From: Salvelinus alpinus
Taxonomy: Eukaryota > Chordata > Actinopteri > Salmoniformes > Salmonidae
Reading direction: 5' to 3'
Assembly: GCF_045679555.1 (NCBI RefSeq)
Contig: NC_092094.1
Coordinates: forward strand, 16,363,112 to 16,427,111
Length of the DNA: 64,000 nucleotides
The notes below the pieces were generated by a model, which was not told the DNA's origin, ran no database searches, and worked only from the letters and a program-made list of their open reading frames with translations. The translations under genes and the position numbers were made by a program. Below are positions 25,577 through 35,959 of this stretch, piece after piece; the stretch's first letter is position 1, and every line of letters starts with the position of its first letter.

Positions 25577-25947
25577 GGGGTGGGTATAATTTGTAGAACG
25601 TTCCAACAGGAATCCGTTCCAAAAACTTCTTAAAGTACAAGGTTGCCAACAAACGCATACAATGTAACATGATCAATTCACCTAACGTTTGCTAAATAGC
25701 TGTCGAATAGGCATCAACTCACCACGTAGTTTATTCTTAATGTTTGTCAATAGATTACCAGAGTGAGGACAGACATTTTTCGGAATAAACATGGTGAGTG
25801 AAAAACGTAATTAATTAGCCCACTCCCTACCCGGTATCGTATTATGCTACTATACAACTTTGTATGCGTTATTTGTGGGCAACCCTGTTATTTACGAAGT
25901 TTTTGGATCAGATTCCTGTTGGAACGTTCCAAAAATTATACCCACCA
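25577..25947. mobile_element. MITE with 8-bp target duplication (hAT-like)
   Basis: A 371-bp element whose ends GGGTGGGTATAATTTGTAGA and AAAATTATACCCACC form an imperfect inverted repeat of about 44 bp that includes GAACGTTCCAACAGGAATC. ACATTGGA lies directly outside both ends (25569-25576 and 25948-25955). An 8-bp duplication suggests mobilisation by a hAT-type transposase. No coding capacity. Confidence 0.88.
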
Positions 25948-26076
25948 ACATTGGAGCATGTGCTGATAGTGTGGGCAGTATGATAGGGAAAGAGACTGAG
26001 AATAGGGGAGAATGGGATACAGTAATTGAGTTTAAGTAGCATACTGAGTTGAACATCGTTAGATACAATCACAAAT

Positions 26077-26133
26077 ATTTTGTTATATTTTTTAAGAGAA
26101 ACGTTATTTTGTTATATTTTTTAAGAGAAACGT
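26077..26133. repeat. 29-bp direct repeat upstream of znf277
   Basis: Two adjacent, virtually identical copies of a 29-bp unit containing TTGTTATATTTTTTAAGAGA, about 160-220 bp before the znf277 start codon. Confidence 0.85.
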
Positions 26134-26279
26134 AGCTGGCAGATAGGATTCAGTTCCTCCCAATAAAGTAGGTGGCGGTAATGCTCCACAACGTTGGATG
26201 CCAACTGCCGATAAACGCCAAAGAAGAACACCAGCCGTACCGCTGATAAACCGAACAGAAGAGCGTCAGCTGCATTGAC

Positions 26280-26287
26280 CACGTGAC
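26280..26287 (+). promoter_or_regulatory. E-box CACGTGAC just before the znf277 start codon
   Basis: CACGTGAC lies 9 bp before the ATG at 26296. It matches the palindromic E-box bound by bHLH-Zip factors such as USF, MYC and TFE. Function is inferred only from the motif. Confidence 0.35.
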
Positions 26288-26295
26288 ATTTGAAG

Positions 26296-29200
26296 ATGGC
26301 TGCCTGCATGGAGAGAAAAATAAATTCAGGTACGTGTCACTATCTCTGGATAACGCAAATAATTAACCCATATGACTCTCCCCATGTCTCTATAAGAGGT
26401 ATATATGAACGCAATTGCCTATTTAAGAAATACCTAATTTAATACACGTTAACCCTTCAATATTGCTAAAGAAGTAGCTAGCTGTTCAACTTGCTAGCTA
26501 TAACTACCTGTAAAATGCAATTCTGACAACTTCTTTTTCAGGATTCACTCATACGGTATCATGACTTTGATGCAAATAAAGTAGCTAAGTAATGTGTATA
26601 ATGTTTTGGAGTCAGTTATTCACAATGTGATATTGTGCTTGTACTCATTGGGGACGATTCAGACTTAGGAACTTTACGCCTTTTCTACGCACTTCTCAGT
26701 ATTTGGTATTCAGACTTACCTTATTCAGTCCCATAACGTGCTCTGCAGTTGTGGCTACCAAACATATTTTATTGTGGAGTTTAAATTCAATAGGGTTTTC
26801 AGTACATTATTTATCTTAAAGCCATCCCGTTTAAATACGGTGTACCTTTTTTTTTTGCTCGAATTTTGTCAACAGACTAGAATATATCGAGAAAATGGTT
26901 CAGAATATTAGGGATCAATGAAAGAAAGCCATCAAAATATATGTATATTCCTCTCCGTTTCAGCACCAATTGGTATATGTAAAAGGGGTACACAGAATCT
27001 CTGAATGTCTCCCCTATGTGGAAGCTAGGTAGTAAATTGCAACAGTACTAGGCTGCATTCAAAAGACATTTCCCCGTAACATGGTGGAGACTCACGCTTG
27101 AGCATTTTACTTTCGGTTTTGGTCCACCAGCTTCAAACGGTTGTAAAAATGTTATTTTTTGTTATTGAAAATATATTTCACAGCGATTTTAATGGTACAC
27201 GGATTCCTTACACGATTCAGTGCTTGATTTCTCAGAAACTGAAATTGAGTTAACTCTAGAATTTAATAACCAGGAAATGAGTGGGCTGCTTGACCCGATT
27301 TCCGCTAGATAACTCAGCCAAAAAATATCCTATGTGTAGCTCCTTTAAAAATAGTCTGATCTTGTAGATTTTTTAGATTTAGTAAATAATGTCATTTATG
27401 AATCAAAAGTTCTACAACCCATGTTGGAATATTAGTGTACATTTTTAGTGTACTTTTTCTCTTTCCAGTTAGCGGGTAGATTTGCTTTTAGCCAAATCTT
27501 TTTAGAGCCAGCCAAATAATTTCATGTTTTGAAAAGTTATCCTAGATCAGGATTCATTGTTTGAATGGTAAGATGCCAATCATTTGAGTGTGAGTGTACT
27601 ATGGTAAAGTTGATATGCTTCAGTTAGCCATATGACTGGTTTCACATTTGTCTCCAGCGATTTATAAGGTAAAATAGATCTATAACAAGTGTCATTATTT
27701 TTACTATTCCCTTATCCAGATGGATTACTCATTTAACTAGCTCTTATCAATAGCTATTATCAAGTTGTAAATTTAAAGTGCATGGAGAATGGTGTTTTTA
27801 TCGGGGGAAAATAAAGTAGATGCTTTTTCCACTTGGAACCGGCAGGTTGGCTAGACCTTATTCGTGGTTTCTTTGCGCATAAATGTGGAATTATTAGGGA
27901 ATTAAGTCAAGGTCAGAGTACAGCGTATCATCTGTAGACACACCTCCGCCACACCTTCATATATTCTATCTCCACCCCAAATGAATAGGTGAATAGGATG
28001 CTGTTCTCATGCTTAAGTTCAAGATCAGAATATGCATAGAGAGAAGTGCATACAAAGTGAATTATGTTCCATTTACGTGCGCTTAACTTATTTTTTTTTG
28101 TCATATTGCTTAGTTTTAATGCTCCATTTTTGAGAAGGGGTGAGAATCATATCAAGCAATGTTTAATAAGAGCATGTTTCACTCTCTCCCCTCAGATGAA
28201 CAGGAGTGGATACTGGAGCCTCTGTGTTTCCCTGAGCAGCCTGCTACAGACATCGGCACCAACTCATCCTCTCATCATGACATGGAGGTGGTGACCTGTG
28301 TGCTCTGCTCTCACTCCGCCCCTTTGTCAGAGAAGGACCGCCTCCTAAAGCACCTAGTACTGGAGCACAAGCTGGTCATCGCTGATGTCAAACTCATCGC
28401 TGACTTTCCTAAGTATGCAGCAGAGATACTATATTTGTATATATCCTGAGTATACAAAACCATTATTTTCATGACATAAACTGACCAGGTGAAAGCTATG
28501 ATCCCTTATTGATGTAACTTGTTAAATCCACTTCAATCAGTGTAGATGAAGGGGAGGAGACTGGTTAAAGAAGGATTTTTAAGCCTTTAGACAATGAGCC
28601 ATTCAGAGGGTGAATGGGCAAGACAAAAGATTTAAGTGCCTTTGAACTGGGTATGGTAGTAGGTTCCAGGTGCACCGATTTGTGTCAAGAACTGCAACGC
28701 TGCTTGGCTTTTCATGCTCTCAACTTTTTCCCATGTGTATCAAGAATGGTCCACCACCCATAGGACATCCAGCCAACCTTGCACAACTGTGGGAAACATT
28801 GGAGTCAACATGGGCCAGCATCCCTGTGGAACGCTTTCGGTGTTCAGCCATGTGTGGGCCTTGGAGGGCATAGGCCATCCACTGGGGAGTCAGGTCCAGC
28901 CAATCAGAATTAGTTGGGGTTTTTTTCCCGCAAGAGCTTTATTACAGACAGAAATACACCCCCCCCCCCCCCAGACGATCCCGCAGGTGAAGAAGCCAGA
29001 TGTGGAGGTCGTGGGCTGGCGTGGTTACAAGTGCGGTTTTCTAAAATAACGTTGGAGGCAGCTTGTGGTAGACAAATGAACATTCAATTATTTGTCAACA
29101 GCTCTGGTTGACATTCCTGCAGTCATTATGCCAATGTAACGGATGTGAAATGGCTAGCTAGTTAGCGGGTACGCGCTAGTAGCGTTTCAATCAGTTACGT

Positions 29201-32200
29201 CACTTGCTCTGAAACCTAGATGTAGTGTTGCCCCTTGCTCTGCAAGGGCCGCGGCTTTTGTGGAGCGATGGGTAACGATGCTTCGTGGGTGTCAGTTGTT
29301 GATGTGTGCAGAGGGTCCCTGGTTCGCGCCCGTGTCGGGGCGAGGGGACGGTTTAAAGTTATACTGTTACACCAATTGCATGCTCCCTCAACTTGAGACA
29401 TCTGTGGCATTGTGTTGTGACAAAACTGCACATTTTAAAGTGGCCTTTGTCCACAGCACAAGGTGCACCTGTGTAATGATCATGCTGTTTAATCAGCTTC
29501 TTGATATGCCACACCTGTCAGGTGGATGGATTATCTTGGCAAAGGAGAAATGCTCACTAACAGGGATGTAAACAAATTTGTGCACAATGAGAGAAATAAT
29601 CTTTTTGTGGGTATGGGACAACTCTGGGATTTTTTTATTTCACCTCATGAAACATGGGATCAACACTTTATGTTGCGTTTTATATTTTTTGTTCAGTGTA
29701 TAAAATATATTTTCTACGGTATGTAGCCTCTCTTGAGTCCTCCTGACCACATAATAACTAGAATGCATCTATTTCTATGGTCCTGATTATCAAGTTCCCT
29801 ATCACAATTGCGGCACAGGTTTGATGTTTGATCTATACAAACCGTTATTAAACAGTAATAGCTGTTATGAAAACTGGGATAAATCACATGGAGAGATTGT
29901 CAAGCGTGGCTGGCTACTTTTTGTGTACAGTTCCCTCCCTCTTCTCCAGAGGAAATGTATCACATGTCTATCACACAAAAAATTAACTGTGTTCTACTGT
30001 GTCCATTTCTTTCAGATACATGGAATACTGGAAGAACAGAATCTCTGAGAAACCCATCACAGATTTCTGCAGTGTGATCAAGACTAACTCGCAGGGCCCT
30101 GTTGGTAAGTAGTATTAATATACTATAGATAGCCTTGAGGTTCACAATATGGCTGCTTCTACTTTACCCTGTTCTTGCATTATATTATTTAATATACCCT
30201 CTTGATGTGCTTTTCAGAAAAACAGGAGCATTACTTCCTTCTGTGTGATGTCCTGCCAGAGGACAGGGTCCTCAGAGAACATCTCCAACAGAAACGACTG
30301 GTGAGTTACATTTTAGTCAATTAGGGTTAAGTGCCTTGCTTGACAGATTTTTCACCTAGTCGGTGCTGGGATTTGAACCAGTGACCTTTCAGTTACTGGC
30401 CCAACGATCTTAACCGCTATGTTATCTGACAAGTTTTCAGAACAACCTCTATTTTATGTATACACTATACTGTATGTCCCTAGGCTAATATTCACAAAGC
30501 ATCTTAGAGTAGGAGCGCTGAGCTAGGATCAGGTCTTCCCTGTCTGTAGAAACATTCTTATTATAATCTAAAAGACAAAACTGATCCTACATCAGCACTT
30601 CTACCCTGAGACACTGTGACTTCCCACTGGGACTGCATAGTTTAATTTATGCTAGTAACTTACACTGTTGGTCCACAGGAGGAGATCCTGGAGCAGCAGC
30701 AGAGGGAGAGGGATGACGGCAGCTTCCAGCGCATCTGCATGTTCTGCAATGACGAGTTCACTGGGAACAGGTCGTCACTGCTCAACCACATGGCCAGGGA
30801 GCACTCGTTCAGCGTGGGACTGCCTGACAACATAGTGTACTGCGTAGAGTTCCTTGACCACCTACAGAGCAAACTGGATAAGTAAGTTAGTTTTTGGAAT
30901 GGATATCCTTTTTATGTTAATGTTTGTTTGTTTGCTATTTTTATCATTTGAAAAGAAAATTGTCATCTGTAGCCATCTGTAATTTACTAATTGGTAACAC
31001 TGTAGTAACGTTTTCCAGTACTTTTTGTTTTTCTGTGAAGGAGAGTGCTGGTTGGTGTCACACAGACATTAGCATTACTCAACCAAACAATGTTTCACAG
31101 AGCTTTGAGTGTTTCATTGTTTTTTGTTCCCAGTCTGCAGTGCCTGTATTGTGAGAAAACATTCAGAGACAAGATGACACTGAAGGATCACATGAGAAAG
31201 AAACAGCACCGCAGAATCAATGGCAACAACAGCGAGTATGACTGCTTCTACATCATCAACTACCTGGTACGCTCAGTGTTGTGTGAGAGTATAACTAATA
31301 TAAATGCATATTGCCATATTTGACCTGAAAATATATTATTTTCACATTTAATTAGTTTAAAGGGTCATCAAATGATGATAGACCATAGTCTTTATCTATT
31401 TCCCCTGCTACAGGAGCTGGGGAAAACATGGGAAGAGGTCCAATCTGAGGATGATCGGGAGATGGAGGATGAAGATGAGTAAGGATTTTCCTAGTGACAC
31501 AGTCATTGTTTGGGATGGTCAAATAGTAGGTTAGATGATTTGTAATCAGTGTTCTCTTGGATTGAATGGTATGCACTTTTGCAGTGTTGTATTTACCATT
31601 GAGGAAATGGCTGTCTGTTCTCTCTTCAGTGATTGGTCAGACTGGCAGGCTCACCCAGTGTGTGCTGTGTGCCTGTTCTGTGAGCAGCAGTCAGAGAGCA
31701 TGGAGAAGATCTACACACACATGGAGGTAACAGTCCCCTTACGCAGTTGTTGACAAATTAGGCCCATGCATTGCCGGTTTGGGAACAGCTACTTCAATAT
31801 GGTTCATGGATCTGTTTTTCTTCACCATGCATTTTCAGGAAAGCCACGGATTTGATCTGCACAAGTTGAAAACCGAACTCAGTGAGTAATATTGCACACC
31901 TGCTATGCTTTGTTGTACAAAACCCACCATAAAAACAAACACGTACATCCATCCAAATGAATGGGCATACCAGTTCTTCCCAAACTAGGGCTACATTTAC
32001 AGGCAGCTGAGTTATATTTTTCCACTAATTGGTCTTTTGACCAATCAGATAAGCTCTTTTGCCAATAATTAGGCAAGGGATCATAATTTGGTTGTGTGTA
32101 TAAATGCAGCCTAAGTGGCCTGATAAGCATGTCTTCTCCCAGATCTGCGGTTCTACCAGCAGGTCAAACTGGTAAACTACATCAGACGAGAGATCCACCA

Positions 32201-32744
32201 GTGCCGTTGCTACGGTTGCCAGGAAAAGTTTGGGTCCAAACCTGAGGTTATACGTCATGTAATGGAGGCAGGTCACGTGATGCAGCTACCAGAGACGTCA
32301 ACCTGGGACCAACCACAGTAAGTCTGGAGCTCTCATAAGTGATGTGCATGGAAAATGTATTGTTTACTTGTAATATTGTTAACTAAAACCATATTAAGAA
32401 CAATAACAAGACTATTGTTTTACTACAGTTTAAAAGTGATGTGTTATTGGAATGCTGAATGAATGGTATTGTTAATTGCTCAACTCTCCATCTGGTGGCT
32501 ATTGTAACTGTTTCTGATGTCTAAGTGCCAGTCATTACAGCCCATTCTCCAATCCAGGTATTACTTCCCCACCTATGAGAACGACGCCCTCCTCTGTGCC
32601 TTGTCGGACAGTGACAGTGAATCAGAACACACAGGCCCTTGGGGAGACGTCCCTGTCATAGCTGAGGACATCTCTAACCTGAAAGTCCTGAAGCAGACTA
32701 GCGTCCTCAGCCACCTTCTGAAGAACACAGACAGCTCTAGTTAA
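26296..32744 (+). CDS. znf277: Zinc finger protein 277
   Basis: C2H2 zinc-finger protein, expected nuclear; in human it is known from RNA/ribosomal-protein-linked complexes and stem-cell repression. Coding exons: 26296-26329, 28196-28412, 30016-30104, 30218-30300, 30679-30881, 31134-31266, 31414-31478, 31630-31726, 31839-31881, 32143-32317, 32558-32744. All introns are GT-AG and phases join without a stop, giving 441 aa (human about 450). The start ATG gives [11 protein letters not shown]. Zinc-binding segments: [75 protein letters not shown] and [18 protein letters not shown]. An acidic stretch [11 protein letters not shown] separates the third and fourth; the acidic-serine C-terminus has SDSDSESEH. 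Intron 2 carries Tc1-derived elements. Function is by family recognition. Confidence 0.95.
26330..28195 (+). other. znf277: znf277 intron 1
   Basis: 1.87 kb between the tiny first coding exon and exon 2. I see no recognisable repeat or exon inside it. Confidence 0.6.
28450..28858 (-). mobile_element. Non-autonomous Tc1/mariner derivative (GTATACAAAAC end)
   Basis: Begins 38 bp after znf277 exon 2 with GAGTATACAAAACC and continues through ACCAGGTGAAAGCTATGATC, TTAAATCCACTTCAATCAG and CCATGTTGACTCCAATG on the minus strand, a common salmonid Tc1 derivative. The other end is lost at the junction with the next element near 28858. Confidence 0.7.
28859..29698 (-). mobile_element. Tc1/mariner derivative, left end missing
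   Basis: Homologous, block by block, to the complete copy at 61333-62129: CCCGCAGGTGAAGAAGCC, CTGGCGTGGTTACA, GTGCACCTGTGTAATGATCA, and the right end TTTTTGTTCAG. The left terminus is missing, cut at the join to the neighbouring element. A 237-bp compact element interrupts it at 29135-29371. Confidence 0.75.
29135..29371 (+). mobile_element. Compact 237-bp element with TG...CA ends
   Basis: Starts TGTAACGG and ends CTGTTACA, flanked by CCAA on both sides (29131-29134 and 29372-29375). Comparison with the uninterrupted copy near 61810 supports insertion at this point. The interior contains B-box-like CCTGGTTCGCGCCCG after TGCTTCGTGGGTGTC, so it could be a tRNA-derived SINE, or a short solo LTR given its TG...CA ends. 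I cannot decide between these. Confidence 0.7.
30322..30425 (-). repeat. SINE fragment in znf277 intron
   Basis: Short piece containing AAGTGCCTTGCTTGACAG and GGGATTTGAACCAGTGACC, an internal part of the family also seen inverted at 33160-33332 and in the same orientation at 38455-38660. Confidence 0.55.
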
Positions 32745-33091
32745 AAGGCTGGATGGAAGGACCAATGATGTTATAAACTCAGTGGAGGATGCTCAGGGGA
32801 GAACGGCTCATAGAGGGACACAGTGCAACAACTTCTTGCTTCGCTGTATCTCCAACAAGCCAGTGATGCTCATCACACTGTGCACTTAGCAGACCAGCAC
32901 GCATGTGCAGAAATGAACATGGCCTGTTTCACAAGAATTTCCTGAGCCTGGACTACATTTATGTATGATTTAATGTCGTACATGGTGATTTGTACCAAGT
33001 ATAACATACCTGCAGGTGGATTTAAGTTTCATACAGTATGATTGCTGACAAACGTGACCTCACTGCAGAGATGTGACAATTGCTGAATGTA

Positions 33092-33097
33092 AATAAA
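33092..33097 (+). promoter_or_regulatory. znf277: znf277 polyadenylation signal
   Basis: AATAAA, 348 bp after the stop codon, the first canonical signal downstream of the gene and before the SINE. Confidence 0.65.
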
Positions 33098-33159
33098 CAT
33101 TATGAATATACTATAACTGATGGTTCCCTCTCGTTTAGCTTGCTTATACAATAGCTGTA

Positions 33160-33332
33160 TGAATGGCAGGTAGCCTAGTGTAGGTTGCAAGATCGAATCC
33201 CCGAGCTGACATGGTAAAAATCTGTCGTTCTGCCTCTGAACAAGGCAGTTAACCCACTGTTCCTAGGCCATCATTGAAGATAAGAATTTGTTCTTAACTT
33301 ACTTGCCTAGTTAAATAAAGGTAAAATAAAAA
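33160..33332 (+). mobile_element. SINE downstream of znf277
   Basis: tRNA-like promoter word GCAAGATCGAATCCCCGAGC, body TAAAAATCTGTCGTTCTGCC, and 3' tail AGTTAAATAAAGGTAAAATA. The tail word TTAAATAAAGG is shared with the LINE end at 9700, as expected if the SINE uses LINE machinery. Confidence 0.8.
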
Positions 33333-34433
33333 AACACAACACATTTTCTAAACCCTGAGCTGCAATAAAGTAAAAAAAACAGTCTACAGATTAAATTGGA
33401 ATCTGTCTGTTACTTAATAGACATCCATTTTCTAGTGCTTTTTGTCAGCCTTGGTGGTCTTAACATGAATAATGTGTTGTGTGGCTTTGTCCAGAACCAC
33501 CTGCCGTATAGTCGACCCCAAACTGCAAAGTACTCAGTGTCTCCACCACGTCATTCACATCAGGACTCACATTCAAACACGTCACTGAAACAGACAAACA
33601 CAGAAGTAACACATTTTGGATAAGTAATACGTTCAGTTAAAATACATCACAAAATCATAAGCAATGCATCCTGTCAAGACGTTTCAGTATTTGGAAATGT
33701 CGAAGTCAGATTATTTTCAGTATTTTAGAGGAAAACTTTACCTTAGCATCTCCACTGAGACATGGCTGAAGCAGGTGTGTAAGTTGAGTTTAAATGTCAC
33801 ATGCAGCGTATTACATTTCAGGGCACTGAAAACCTAAGCACAGAGAATACCTTCTGTAAGTCATGGTCCCCTCAAATGCACAAAAAATGTAAAACAATTC
33901 TTTCACGAGTTCCAGAAGGCAAGCTTAATCAAGCCAAGCTCAAGGATTTCAAAGAAAATATCTGCCCCCACCCCATAAACACCACATCTCCTCACATCAG
34001 AGTGTGAGCTACCCGTCCCAGGGACATCAAGGATTTGTTGATGACTGCGGTCTCGACCAGTCTGTCGTTTGGCTTCTGTCTTGGCGATGAGCTCGGACCC
34101 CGCCAAGTCACACAGGGTATTGTGAGACGACACAATCTGTACCCTCCACAGTCAGGGTGAGCAACAGGTGGACCGAGAGCTGAAGAGGGAGAGGCTCTTC
34201 CTAGCAATGGGTTCACAACCATACTGGTATTGACATGACTTGAGGTAGGCCTATCTTTTATCTTTATTTTGGTTGAGCCAATCTTTCTATTTTCCCCATT
34301 TCCATCACGTTCAGAATGCCGTCCTCGGTCTTCACCTCGACGTGGGTCAGCCCAGACACAGAGATGGACTTCCTCTAGGTCAATATCTCTAATGAACTGG
34401 TGGGACTTTGATAGGAGATCATTTAGGTCAGGG

Positions 34434-34620
34434 TTTCCCAAACCGGGTCCTGGGGCCCCTCCTAGGTACACGTTTTGTTTTTTGTCCTAGCACTACACAG
34501 CTGATTTAAATAACCAAAGCTTGATTATGAGTTGGTTATTTGAATCACCTGTGTAGTGCTAGTGCAAAAACCTAAATGTGCACCCAGGGTGGGCCCCAGG
34601 ACTGAGTTAGGGAATCTCTG
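34434..34620. mobile_element. Fold-back MITE inside the kinesin pseudogene
   Basis: GGTTTCCCAAACCGGGTCCTGG pairs, imperfectly, with CCAGGACTGAGTTAGGGAAT at the other end, and CTAGCACTACACAGCTGATT pairs with AATCACCTGTGTAGTGCTAG. It separates the MLEIYNDSLY block from the next kinesin block. Confidence 0.8.
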
Positions 34621-34821
34621 GTATAGGCTGTCATTGTAGATTTCCAACATGTGTGTAAGTCGTCCTAGGATAGAATGCAGACGCTACTGTATATCCATCC
34701 GCACAAGACCTTACTATGGGCAGGGTCCCTTCAAATACTTCCTCCTGCATGGAGAGACAAATTGAGAGAGCACACCGGCACAATATCTAATACCATCACA
34801 AAAACAAATGTTCTAATCACA

Positions 34822-34978
34822 AGAGGTTGGTGGCACCTTAATTGGGGAGGATGGGCTCGTGGTAATGGCTGGAATGATCTCAAACATTAAAAAAACATGG
34901 TTTCCATGTGTTTGATGCCATTCCATTTGCTCCGTTCCAGACATTACGAGCTGTCCTCCCCTCAACAGCCTCCTGTGG
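34822..34978. mobile_element. Second fold-back MITE in the kinesin pseudogene
   Basis: GGTTGGTGGCACCTTAATTG to CCCCTCAACAGCCTCCTGTG, with ACATGGTTTCCATGTG at the centre. A widespread salmonid hairpin repeat; a fragment of it lies near 24800. Confidence 0.75.
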
Positions 34979-35289
34979 CCCTAATCCATTGGGTTCTGTG
35001 TTTCAATTAAATTCACCTACCTGTGAGGTGCTCAAGGGTTAAACTTGATCAAATAGTAACTTATTCTTGGTTCCCTTGTTGTTGACCAGATGCTCCTGGT
35101 CTGAGTATCTGCCAGTGTCCCCCTGGAGCTTCAGCAGCTTGTTGTAGAGGACCTCCTTGTAGAGCAGGGATGGGTTGTGGGGGCCACAAAAAATCTGAAC
35201 TCATCATGGGGGGGGGGGGCAGTGGTCCACGGGTCTGCATACCCACATCCATCCCCCAACTTGCGGTAAAAACTATTTATCTCCCCCCT

Positions 35290-35760
35290 TTAACAGTATG
35301 CTTAGGGTCATTGTCCTGCTGGAAGACTGAAACAGGTTTCCTTCAAGAATTTCCCTGTATTTAGCACCATCCATCATTCCTTCGATTCTGAACAGTTTCC
35401 CAGTCCCTGCCGATGAAAAACACCCCCACAGCATGATGCTGCAACCACCATGCTTCACTGTGGGGATGAGGTTCACGGGGTAATGAGGTGTTGGGTTTGC
35501 ACCAGACATAGAATTTTCCTTGATGGCCATTTTATTCTCATTTGACCAGAGTAACTTCTTCCATATGTTTGGGGAGTCTCCCATATGCCTTTTGGCAAAC
35601 ACCAAACGTGTTTGCTTAATTTCTTTACGCAATGGCTTTTTTCTGGCCACTCTTCCATAAAGCCCAGCTCTGTGGAGTGTATGGCTTAAAGTGGTCCCAT
35701 GGACAGATACTCCAATCTCCGCTGTGGAGTTTTGCAGGTCCTTCAGGGTTATGGTCTCCT
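35290..35760 (-). pseudogene. Transposase relic of the outer Tc1
   Basis: Minus-strand translation shows [20 protein letters not shown], then WSNENK where the first catalytic Asp should be (Asn instead of Asp), then [18 protein letters not shown] and [15 protein letters not shown]. It is cut off before the Glu region by the left truncation. Confidence 0.85.
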
Positions 35761-35959
35761 TGTTGCCTCTCTGATTAATTCCCTGGTCTGTGAGTTTTTG
35801 TGGGTGGCCCTCTCTTGGCAGGTATGCTGTGGTGCCATATTCCTTCCATTTTTTAATAATGGATTTAATGATGCTCCTTGGTCTTCATGGTGCCGCTTGC
35901 TTGGCGGTGGCCCTTGCTTAGTGGTGTTGCAGACTCCGGGGCCTTTCAGAACCAGTGTA

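Larger units (their letters stand above)
33455..35165 (-). pseudogene. Kinesin motor pseudogene (kinesin-14-like), intron-containing
   Basis: Ordered fragments of one kinesin motor on the minus strand, high to low coordinate: neck-like LYKEVLYNKLLKLQG (about 35160-35120); QEEVFEGTLPIVRSCADGY (about 34745-34685); MLEIYNDSLY (about 34650-34622); FIRDIDLEEVHLCV then, one frame away, SGLTHVEVKTEDGILNVM (about 34405-34300); CDLAGSELIAKTEA (about 34115), then ETAVINKSLMSLGRVAHTL with a GTGAGG donor; LLQPCLSGDAK with a GTAAAG donor at 33742; TCLNVSPDVNDVVETLSTLQ (33580-33520). Frameshifts lie inside three blocks. No ATP-binding P-loop (GQTGSGKT type) was found where it belongs, between ADGY and MLEIY. 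Retained introns exclude a processed copy. The neck-before-motor order points to a C-terminal (kinesin-14) motor; this is inference. Confidence 0.85.

Noticed and set aside
29270-29345. Possible tRNA gene
   Set aside because: A B-box-like word is present, but no cloverleaf with an acceptor stem can be drawn; better explained as part of the compact element.
33992-34471. 159-codon minus-strand frame as a gene of its own
   Set aside because: It is a chance reading across kinesin pseudogene blocks and a MITE; the kinesin motifs switch frame inside it.
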